Assembly: GCA_902493755.1 (NCBI GenBank)
Contig: CABURF010000018.1
Span: 1-10,897, forward strand
Direction: 5' to 3'
DNA length: 10,897 bases
Source: an uncultured Coriobacteriia bacterium
GTDB lineage: Bacteria > Actinomycetota > Coriobacteriia > Coriobacteriales > QAMH01
A program made the position numbers and the translations under genes. Below, piece after piece: positions 4,951-10,897 of the stretch (its first letter is position 1; each line of letters opens with the position of its first letter). The notes below the pieces were generated by a model. It was not told the DNA's origin. It worked only from the letters and a program-made list of their open reading frames with translations, and did no database searches.

Positions 4951-5892
4951 CTACTCCCCAAACAGCGGGGTCGAGAAGTAGCGCTCGCCGGTGTCGGTAA
5001 GCACGGTCAGGACGGTGGCGTCCGGGCCGAGCTCGTAGCCCAGCAGCAATGCGGCGACGACGTTCGTGCCGCTTGAGATGCCGCAGAGCAGCCCCTCCTC
5101 GCGCGCGAGGCGCTGGGCCATCATGATTGCCTCGTCATCGCTCACCACGCAGGTTGCGTCGATGACGCTGCGGTCGAGAATGGCGGGGATGACGCCGTCG
5201 CCGATACCCATCTGCAAGTGCGTGCCGATGTTGCCGCCGGCCAGCATCGCGGCGTTTTCGGGCTCGGCTGCCCAGACGATGGTGTCGGGATTCGCCTGCT
5301 TGAGCGCGCCGCCAATGCCCGAGATGGAACCGCCGGTGCCAAAGCCGCAGGCGAAGCCGTCGATGACGATGCCGGACTCGCTGGCATCCTCGAGAATCTC
5401 CACGGCCGTCTGCGTGCGCTGGATGGCGACGTTGTCGACATTCGAGAACTGGTCAGGCATGAAGGCGTTGGGATCTGCCGCTGCCTGCTCGCGGGCGAGC
5501 TCTGCGCAGGTTTCGATGGCCTTGCCGATGTCGCCGTCATCGTGAACGAGCTCGATTTGCGCGCCGTAGGCCTCACAGATCTTGCGGCGCTCGACCGAGA
5601 CCGAATCGGGCATGATGATGCGCACGTCGTAGCCACGCACCGCGCCCACGAGTGCCAAGCCGATGCCCTGGTTGCCGCTTGTCGGCTCGATGATGGTGGT
5701 CTTGCCGGGCGCGATTTCGCCGCGTCGTTCGGCCTGAAGAATCATGTTGTATGCCGTACGCGTCTTGATTGAACCGCCGACGTTGAGTGCTTCGAACTTC
5801 ACGAGAATCTGTGCGCAGCTCTCGTCGGGAATATGTCGCAGACGGATGAGAGGCGTGCGACCCATCGCCTCGAGCACGTTGTCGTAAACCAT
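4951..5892 (-). CDS. cysK: Cysteine synthase family PLP enzyme (CysK-like)
   Basis: A 313-residue fold-type II PLP enzyme, expected to make L-cysteine from O-acetylserine and sulfide in the cytosol. The PLP lysine is Lys43 in NVGGSIKTRTAYNM. The substrate loop is EPTSGNQGIG (69-78), the phosphate-binding glycine loop is GFGTGG (183-188), and SSGTN (273-277) holds the serine facing the pyridine nitrogen. The C-terminus ends TDTGERYFSTPLF, typical of CysK. Two motifs differ from classical CysK: SIKTR replaces SVKDR, and GNQG replaces GNTG. This suggests a subgroup that could use another acceptor or donor, such as O-phosphoserine or homocysteine. The start has AGAGGAG just upstream. It diverges from the NSS transporter gene. 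Confidence 0.9.
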   Translation of the reverse strand: MVYDNVLEAMGRTPLIRLRHIPDESCAQILVKFEALNVGGSIKTRTAYNMILQAERRGEIAPGKTTIIEPTSGNQGIGLALVGAVRGYDVRIIMPDSVSVERRKICEAYGAQIELVHDDGDIGKAIETCAELAREQAAADPNAFMPDQFSNVDNVAIQRTQTAVEILEDASESGIVIDGFACGFGTGGSISGIGGALKQANPDTIVWAAEPENAAMLAGGNIGTHLQMGIGDGVIPAILDRSVIDATCVVSDDEAIMMAQRLAREEGLLCGISSGTNVVAALLLGYELGPDATVLTVLTDTGERYFSTPLFGE

Positions 5893-6085
5893 GAGCTCCT
5901 CTTACATCATGATGCCGTGCAGACGGCTTGCCGTGCGAATATCTCCGGAGATTATACGCGAAGGTGGTGCACCTGCCCCCAATGATGCCACCGAAGCGTT
6001 ACGGTGAGGGTCGTGGAGGGCCTGCCGTGATACCATATCGGGTTATCGCACCAGGGGAGGGTGCACCGGACAAGTGAGGGATGAG
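5893..6085. promoter_or_regulatory. Divergent regulatory region between cysK and the NSS transporter gene
   Basis: On the minus strand TATAAT lies at 5951-5956 with no clear -35. The 12-bp palindrome ATCTCCGGAGAT (5941-5952) overlaps its downstream edge, where a repressor could block cysK initiation. GGTGCACC occurs twice, at 5966-5973 and 6060-6067. A GCACC/GGTGC stem (6048-6064) lies just before the transporter ribosome-binding site. No known riboswitch or T-box pattern was recognised, and I see no confident plus-strand promoter. Confidence 0.45.
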
Positions 6086-7477
6086 ATGGCTCAACGTGAT
6101 AGGTTTTCGAGCAACATTGGCTTTCTGCTGGTAAGTGCAGGCTGCGCAATCGGCTTGGGAAACGTTTGGCGCTTTCCCTACATCACGGGCGAGTACGGTG
6201 GTGCCGCCTTCATCATCCTATATATCCTTTTTCTCATACTTTTTGGCCTGCCTATGCTCTGCTTCGAGTATACGGTGGGCCGTGCAAGCCAGAAGTCCAT
6301 TTCGCGCGCCTTTGACGTGCTTGAGCCTGCTGGCACCAAGTGGCACTTCATGCGCTGGGTGGGCTTTATCGGCAACTTCATGCTCATGATGTTTTATACC
6401 TGCGTCGCGGGCTGGATGCTCAACTACTTCATCAAGATGGCATCCGGCGAGTTCAATGGCCTGAATACGGCCCAGGTAGGTGGTGTTTTTGAGACTATGC
6501 TCGCCAATCCGGGCGAGGTCGTCGTCTGGACAATTATCGTATGCGTGATAGGCATGCTCATCTGCGGTTTTGGCGTGAACAAGGGTGTCGAGCGTGTTAC
6601 CAAGTTCATGATGTGCGCGTTGTTCGTGATTCTTCTCGTTCTCGTTGTCCGTGCGGTAACCCTGCCCGGTGCCGAGGGTGGCTTGGCATTCTACCTCATG
6701 CCGGATTTTTCCAAGATGTTCGCCAATGGCCCCGCGGGTTTCGCGGAGGTCGTCTACGCCGCGATGGGGCAGAGCTTCTTCACGCTCTCCATCGGCATCG
6801 GCTCCATGGAGATCTTCGGCAGCTATCTGGGTAAGGAGCGTCGCATCTTCGGGCAGGCTCTTTCCGTTGGCGTGCTTGATACCATCATCGCGCTCATGGC
6901 CGGTCTCATTATCTTTCCCGCCTGTTTTGCCTTTGGCGTCGACCCGGGGAGTGGCCCGGGCCTTGTGTTCGTGACTTTGCCCAACGTGTTTGCGCAGATG
7001 TGGCTAGGTCAGCTTTGGGGCGCACTCTTCTTCCTGTTTATGTCGTTTGCGGCGCTTTCCACGGTCGTTGCCGTCTTCGAGAACATCATCGCGATGTTCA
7101 TGGACTATAAGGGCTGGGACCGCCTCAAGACCGTCCGCATTGCACTTGTGCTCATCACCATCCTGTCATTGCCGTGCGCTCTGGGTTTCAACGTGCTCTC
7201 TGGCGTGCAGGTGCCGGGCATCGGCGATATCCAGGGCATCGAGGACTTCATCGTCTCGAACAATCTGCTGCCTCTTGGTTCGCTTGTGTTCCTGCTTTTC
7301 TGCACGCGCAAGTTTGGCTGGGGTTGGAAGAATTTCATCAAGGAAGTCGATATCGGCGAGGGCATGAAGTTTCCGCAATGGATGCATGGCTGGGTCAGCT
7401 ATTGCATTCCGGTGCTACTTGTCATCATCTTTATCATGGGTTGGATGCCGATTATCGGGGGCTGGCTCGGTATCTAG
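6086..7477 (+). CDS. Sodium-dependent amino acid transporter, NSS (SNF, LeuT) family
   Basis: A 463-residue inner-membrane symporter with the LeuT fold, coupling Na+ to uptake of an amino acid or related amine. The N-terminus has the NSS signature: a short basic start, GFLLVSAGCAIGLGNVWRFPY in helix 1 (residues 12-32) with the unwound GLGN (23-26), then GGAAF. Helix 6 carries GQSFFTLSIGIGS (228-240), the second unwound helix at the substrate site. Helix 8 has FAALST (321-326), where Ser325/Thr326 align with the LeuT Na2 ligands. Hydrophobic segments up to residue 463 give 11-12 helices, so the protein is complete. The substrate cannot be read from sequence; bacterial relatives take up tryptophan, tyrosine, leucine or alanine. 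The ATG at 6086 follows a GAGGG site; an in-frame GTG at 6074 is an alternative. Confidence 0.94.
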   Translation: MAQRDRFSSNIGFLLVSAGCAIGLGNVWRFPYITGEYGGAAFIILYILFLILFGLPMLCFEYTVGRASQKSISRAFDVLEPAGTKWHFMRWVGFIGNFMLMMFYTCVAGWMLNYFIKMASGEFNGLNTAQVGGVFETMLANPGEVVVWTIIVCVIGMLICGFGVNKGVERVTKFMMCALFVILLVLVVRAVTLPGAEGGLAFYLMPDFSKMFANGPAGFAEVVYAAMGQSFFTLSIGIGSMEIFGSYLGKERRIFGQALSVGVLDTIIALMAGLIIFPACFAFGVDPGSGPGLVFVTLPNVFAQMWLGQLWGALFFLFMSFAALSTVVAVFENIIAMFMDYKGWDRLKTVRIALVLITILSLPCALGFNVLSGVQVPGIGDIQGIEDFIVSNNLLPLGSLVFLLFCTRKFGWGWKNFIKEVDIGEGMKFPQWMHGWVSYCIPVLLVIIFIMGWMPIIGGWLGI

Positions 7478-7564
7478 CATGTGCGGCGTATTCCGGAGCA
7501 GGTGCGTGTCTGCCTCGGCGAAGATGTTGCCAAGGATGCTCGGCACTATGTGAGGTGTCCCCAT

Positions 7565-9238
7565 CTAGGCGTTATTGCCGCCGTGGCGAATGATGTCAAT
7601 GATGATCCAAAGCGTGAGGCCAATGCCAACGCAGTAACCCGTAAACGAGAGTACGGGCAGTCCCGCGATGGTTGGCTCCGAGATCGTGCTCACGAGCGCG
7701 GCGCTCACGAGCGTACCGGCCGTGATCATGCCAAGCGTGAGACGGTTGATGATACGCGAGAGCTTGCCAAGGGGCTCCTGGCTGCTCAGCATCTCCATGT
7801 TGACCTTGAGCTGGCCGCGACTCAGCATGTGGGTAACATCGCCGATGTATTCGGTCGCGCGTGCGAGACCGCGGGCAGAGCGGTCGAGGTTGATGATGAG
7901 GTCACGTGTCATCTGCTTGAACTCGTCCATGGGGGTTTTCTCGCGGTTGAGATGCCCGTTGATGACATCGACCATGTTGAAGCTGCCTACGAAGTTAATG
8001 AGCGTGCCCTCGAGTGTGACCAAACCGCGGGCAACGGCAGTGAGGCAGCTCGGTAGCTCGAGCTTGCATTCGCGCATGGCGTTGGTGATGTCGGTGAGGA
8101 ATGCGCCGATGTCTATCTCGTCCATTTCCGCCGACGCGTATCGGTCGATGATGCGGTCGAGTATGCTGAGCAGGCGGGGATGGTCGATGGCATTGATGTC
8201 TCCGCCGACCGAGAAGCCGATGAGCGCGTCCTCGAGCATGGTCGAGCTCTCGTGGCCGACGGCAACGATGATGCGCGTGAAACTCGCACGCTCGTCGGGC
8301 GTGAGGCGACCCATGTTGCCAAGGTCGAGGTAGACGATGCAGCCGTCCTTGATCTCGATGTTGCCGGGATGCGGATCGGCGTGGAAGAAGCCATCGTCGA
8401 GAATCTGCGTGGCGTAGTTATCGAGTAGCTTCTCGCCGATTTCGGCGAGGTCATATCCGTGTTTGACGAGCTTCTGCGTGTCGCGAATCGAGATGCCGTC
8501 GACGTACTCCATGACGAGCACCTCTTCGGTGCAGTATTGCGGATACGGTTTGAGACAGTGGAGGAAGGCGACGTCCTTGTTGAGCTCGGCGAATTCGGCG
8601 AGGTTCTGGGCTTCCTTATCGAAGTCCGTCTCCTCGAGGAAGGTCTGCCAGAGCTCCTCGACCACGTCGCGCAAGTCGACGATCTGGTTGCCCTTCATGA
8701 AGCGCTGCGCGTATTTGGCGAGCGAGCGCATCATGTCGATGTCTTGCGCCATGGTAGTGCGCACGCCGGGGCGCTGCACCTTGATGGCGACGAGCTCGTC
8801 GCTCTCGCGCAAGACCGCCCGGTGCACTTGCGCAAGCGAAGCGCTGCCGAGGGGCGTGGGATCGATTTCCGAGAAGATCTGCTCGCGACGCTCCTTGCCA
8901 TAGATGGCGTCGAGCGCAGAGAGGACTTCGTCGAAGGGGAGCGGGTCGCAATCCATCTGGAGCTTCGAGAGCTCCTCGCAGTACGCGGGTGGCAGTATTT
9001 CGGAGCGTGTCGAGAGCGTCTGTCCGATCTTGATGAAGCTCGGGCCGAGCTCCTCGAGCATGGAGCGCATCTCGATGGGGGTGATGCCCTGGAAGGCATG
9101 ATAGCGACGAACGATGCTCAGCAGCTCGCGCAAGCGCGCGAGACGAGAGCGGCGTGTCAGCCCGAACTGCTTTTGCGGGCTGACACCCGATGGCGTGCCG
9201 AAGACACGCCTGAATAGGTTGTTGCCGCTCGTTGGCAT
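7565..9238 (-). CDS. AarF/UbiB (ABC1) family atypical kinase-like membrane protein
   Basis: A 557-residue member of the ABC1/ADCK/UbiB family. Family hallmarks appear in order: KIGQ (70-73, the KxGQ motif), the alanine-rich replacement of the P-loop at LGSASLAQVHRA (130-141), Lys153 in VAIKVQRPG, Glu203 in FLEETDFDKEA, HADPHPGN (286-293, the catalytic-loop equivalent), and DLG (305-307, replacing DFG). Two hydrophobic helices at the C-terminus (about 510-530 and 533-553) anchor it in the membrane. UbiB homologues support isoprenoid quinone synthesis as ATPases; in an organism that presumably uses menaquinone, the role is inferred and may be broader lipid handling. It lies 6 nt downstream of the phasin-like gene and is surely in the same operon. 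It ends 87 bp from the convergent NSS gene, with no clear terminator between. Confidence 0.93.
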   Translation of the reverse strand: MPTSGNNLFRRVFGTPSGVSPQKQFGLTRRSRLARLRELLSIVRRYHAFQGITPIEMRSMLEELGPSFIKIGQTLSTRSEILPPAYCEELSKLQMDCDPLPFDEVLSALDAIYGKERREQIFSEIDPTPLGSASLAQVHRAVLRESDELVAIKVQRPGVRTTMAQDIDMMRSLAKYAQRFMKGNQIVDLRDVVEELWQTFLEETDFDKEAQNLAEFAELNKDVAFLHCLKPYPQYCTEEVLVMEYVDGISIRDTQKLVKHGYDLAEIGEKLLDNYATQILDDGFFHADPHPGNIEIKDGCIVYLDLGNMGRLTPDERASFTRIIVAVGHESSTMLEDALIGFSVGGDINAIDHPRLLSILDRIIDRYASAEMDEIDIGAFLTDITNAMRECKLELPSCLTAVARGLVTLEGTLINFVGSFNMVDVINGHLNREKTPMDEFKQMTRDLIINLDRSARGLARATEYIGDVTHMLSRGQLKVNMEMLSSQEPLGKLSRIINRLTLGMITAGTLVSAALVSTISEPTIAGLPVLSFTGYCVGIGLTLWIIIDIIRHGGNNA

Positions 9239-9244
9239 GGCCCG

Positions 9245-9670
9245 TTATTCGCCCTTGAGGTGCTCGACGGGGTCGACGTCGTTGCCTCCGTAGGTGCCGT
9301 CGGGATTGATGACAACATCGTCATCATCTGCGACTTCCTCTGCCTCGACGACAACGTCATCTTTGCCATCATCTTCCATCTCGCGAGCGATTTGTGCCAT
9401 TTGCTCGGCAAAGGCGATTCGCTCCTCCGGCGTGAGCGAGCGCACGTAGGCGCGAATGGATTCCTCGCGCACCTTGCTGACGCTCTCTTCGGCCTTGTGC
9501 TTGAGTTCCTCGTTCATCTTGCGGCCCTGATCGACGGTGACCTGTCCGCGTTCCACGAGGTCGTCGATGATGGCCTTGGCCTTCTCGCCGCCGATGGATA
9601 AAGCCCCGACGCCAGCGAGGAAGATGTTTTGGAAGGTTTCGGTGAGATTGCTTGCAACGTTGTTCGTCAT
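9245..9670 (-). CDS. Phasin-like protein (COG3937-type), upstream of the UbiB-like gene
   Basis: A 141-residue soluble protein. Residues 10-65 (FQNIFLAGVGALSIGGEK, then AKAIIDDLVERGQVTVDQGR) match the small phasin-like family often named polyhydroxyalkanoate synthesis regulator: a GvGAL turn followed by a long amphipathic helix with the RGqVtvdeg element. The middle (55-100) is highly charged and probably coiled coil. The last 40 residues are very acidic (DDDD at 115-118). No PHA synthase is in the window, so a storage-granule role is doubtful; the conserved pairing with an AarF/UbiB gene suggests a partner or regulator at the membrane. AAAGGAG lies 6 nt before the ATG at 9670, and the UbiB-like gene follows 6 nt after the stop. 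Confidence 0.85.
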   Translation of the reverse strand: MTNNVASNLTETFQNIFLAGVGALSIGGEKAKAIIDDLVERGQVTVDQGRKMNEELKHKAEESVSKVREESIRAYVRSLTPEERIAFAEQMAQIAREMEDDGKDDVVVEAEEVADDDDVVINPDGTYGGNDVDPVEHLKGE

Positions 9671-9690
9671 GATGCTCTCCTTTACAAAGG

Positions 9691-9714
9691 TGAATATCGA
9701 ACATATTCATTTTA
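9691..9714. promoter_or_regulatory. Palindrome and candidate -10 for the phasin-ubiB operon
   Basis: TGAATAT (9691-9697) and ATATTCA (9703-9709) are perfect inverted repeats around a 5-nt spacer. On the minus strand TAAAAT (9714-9709) could be the -10 of the phasin-like gene, which would place the dyad at the transcription start, as for an operator. No convincing -35 is seen. Confidence 0.4.
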
Positions 9715-9738
9715 ACGCAGGATGATGTTGGGTATCGC

Positions 9739-9774
9739 ATGACCTTTCCACTTGTTTGGGCTATTCTAGCGAGC
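9739..9774 (+). promoter_or_regulatory. Candidate mfd promoter giving a leaderless or near-leaderless mRNA
   Basis: TATTCT at 9762-9767 (4 of 6 consensus) is preceded, 17 bp away, by ATGACC at 9739-9744 (four matches to TTGACA). Transcription would begin at about 9774, next to the ATG at 9775. No strong Shine-Dalgarno site precedes that ATG. Leaderless starts are common in actinobacteria. Confidence 0.35.
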
Positions 9775-10897
9775 ATGCTGATAGATCAACTACAACGCCA
9801 ATTCTTCTCTGCGGAGAAGCTGAAGCCCGTGCTCACCAAGCTTGAGGCAGGCGATGACACCTCGCTGGGCATTGTCGCGTCCGTGCGCCCCTTCGTCGTG
9901 GCGTCCTTGTTCGCACGCGAGCCGCGCACGATCTTTGTCGTCGTGAGCGGCAACGATGCGGCCGAACGCTTCGCCAATGACGTCGCAGCCTATATCGGGC
10001 GTGCGCACACCTGCGTGTATCCCGAGCGCGCGGACATGCCTTGGCAGGACGTGCGTCCCGATCACAAGATCATCGGTGCACGGGCGCGGGCGCTCGGGCT
10101 TCTCACGCTCGGGCGCCCCGTGGTAGTCGTCGCCTCCGCACGTGCGCTGCTGCGCAAGGTCGCGCCCGCCTCGGGCAATGTTTTCTCGCCACTTGTCGTC
10201 TCGTGCGCCGATGGTGTCGTGGACGCGGCAACAGGCGAGCTCGTCGCCTACGAGGACTTCGCCGACATGCGGATACGAGCGACTCGGCGAGCTCGATGGT
10301 CCTGGTACCTTCACGCAACAGGGTGATACGGTCGACGTGTTTGGCTCGGGTATGACCGCGCCGGTGCGCATCGAGTTTTTTGGCGATGACGTGGACGGGC
10401 TACGTCGCGTGGTGGCCAGCACGGGCCAGACGATTGGCGAAATCGAGCAAGCCGAGATCTGGCCAGCGCGTGAGTTCGCCGTGAGCGCCGGCGGCCTCAA
10501 GCGTCTCAAGGAAGCGCTGCGTGCCGAGCTTGCCACCAACCGCGAGACGATCGACAAGGTCGCGATGCTCGAGGAGGGCGTCGTCTTTGGCGACATGGAT
10601 CGCTTCGCGCCATATCTCTACAAGGAGCTGGGACAGCCTATTTCCCATGCGGCGAAGGGCTCGCTTATCGTCATCGCAGAGCCACGCTCGCTCTTCGACG
10701 ATGCGGCACATCGCTTCGACGAGATACAGGTCATGGCGCATGAGGCCGGTGTTTCCGATGACGAGCTCGAGGGGCTGTTTGCGGCACCCGCGAAGATGGA
10801 CTTCGGGACGCGTCAGCGCCTGACCTTGCAATCCATCATGCGCATTGGCGGTGATGTTGATGCCGACGTAGCAGTGCAACGGCCAAACGTCGCCGGG
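9775..10897 (+). pseudogene. mfd: Transcription-repair coupling factor Mfd: N-terminal part, apparent frameshift, 3' end cut by window
   Basis: The N-terminal UvrB-like domain of Mfd is clear. After MLIDQLQRQFF come VYPERADMPWQDVRPDHKIIGARARALGLL and VVVVASARALLRKV, matching the E. coli block around LPYDSFSPHQDIISSRL. The first frame reads Mfd up to YEDFADM (codon 10267), then gives unrelated residues and stops at 10326. The next frame resumes the Mfd sequence at CGYERLGELDGPGTF (from 10268), continues through VRIEFFGDDVDGLRRVVASTGQTI and IWPAREF, and stays open to the window end at 10897. Several residues expected between these blocks also seem missing, so a small deletion that is not a multiple of three fits. 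It could equally be a sequencing or assembly error. Intact Mfd moves stalled RNA polymerase and recruits UvrA; its translocase motor would lie beyond this window. An in-frame ATG at 9739 is an alternative start. Confidence 0.85.

Noticed and set aside
5218..5772. 184-codon plus-strand ORF opposite cysK
   Set aside because: It is antisense to an unambiguous cysteine synthase and shows only the composition bias of a shadow frame.
5893..6085. Riboswitch or T-box leader for the transporter or cysK
   Set aside because: No T-box sequence, S-box core or other known aptamer pattern was recognised; only short palindromes are present.
7478..7564. Bidirectional terminator between the NSS transporter and the UbiB-like gene
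   Set aside because: No stem of useful length followed by a T-run was found on either strand.
7481..8056. 191-codon plus-strand ORF after the NSS transporter
   Set aside because: Most of it is antisense to the UbiB-like gene. It lacks motifs and a ribosome-binding site.
8459..9217. 252-codon plus-strand ORF opposite the UbiB-like gene
   Set aside because: It lies wholly antisense to a gene with clear family motifs. It is rich in Glu, Val, Leu and Asp, as expected from the reverse of a high-GC gene, and has no recognisable domain.
10400..10879. 159-codon minus-strand ORF opposite mfd
   Set aside because: It is antisense to sequence that matches Mfd well in the plus-strand frame starting at 10268.

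Overview
The window is about 60% GC by eye, gene-dense, and reads like a chromosomal segment of an anaerobic actinobacterium, most probably class Coriobacteriia. That placement is an inference from the GC content, from GTG starts and weak or absent Shine-Dalgarno sites at some genes, and from the cysteine synthase variant, the phasin-like/UbiB pair and the toxin-antitoxin content. No rRNA, tRNA, CRISPR array or insertion sequence was found.

Left part (1-2322): a membrane-anchored endonuclease/exonuclease/phosphatase-family protein runs off the left edge on the minus strand. Diverging from it is a two-gene operon, a Nudix hydrolase followed by the redox chaperone Hsp33 (hslO), joined by an ATGA stop/start overlap. 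Both genes could serve oxidative-stress defence.

Middle part (2323-4950): an accessory island of toxin-antitoxin genes. It opens with a cluster of degenerate copies of an intergenic repeat beginning CTGTCATTTCGA; another copy lies at 848. Then come (i) a RelB/DinJ-like antitoxin with a PIN-domain toxin, (ii) a minus-strand MazE-type antitoxin followed by a frameshifted, truncated mazF remnant, and (iii) a second RelB/DinJ-like antitoxin with a PIN toxin. A 33-codon ORF that may be the stump of another antitoxin overlaps the second toxin. Each PIN toxin overlaps its antitoxin by 8 nt, and palindromes at the two promoters look like autoregulatory operators.

Right part (4951-10897): housekeeping genes. 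A CysK-like cysteine synthase (minus) diverges from a complete neurotransmitter:sodium symporter (NSS, plus). The symporter converges on a minus-strand pair, a phasin-like protein then an AarF/UbiB (ABC1) kinase-like membrane protein. Diverging from that pair is mfd, the transcription-repair coupling factor. It is cut by the right edge and carries an apparent frameshift near 10267, which is either a real lesion or a sequence error.

Nothing here is clearly a new system. The points most worth checking are the mfd frameshift, the decayed mazF beside an intact mazE, the repeated antitoxin/PIN architecture, the repeat family, and the mini-ORF after the second toxin.
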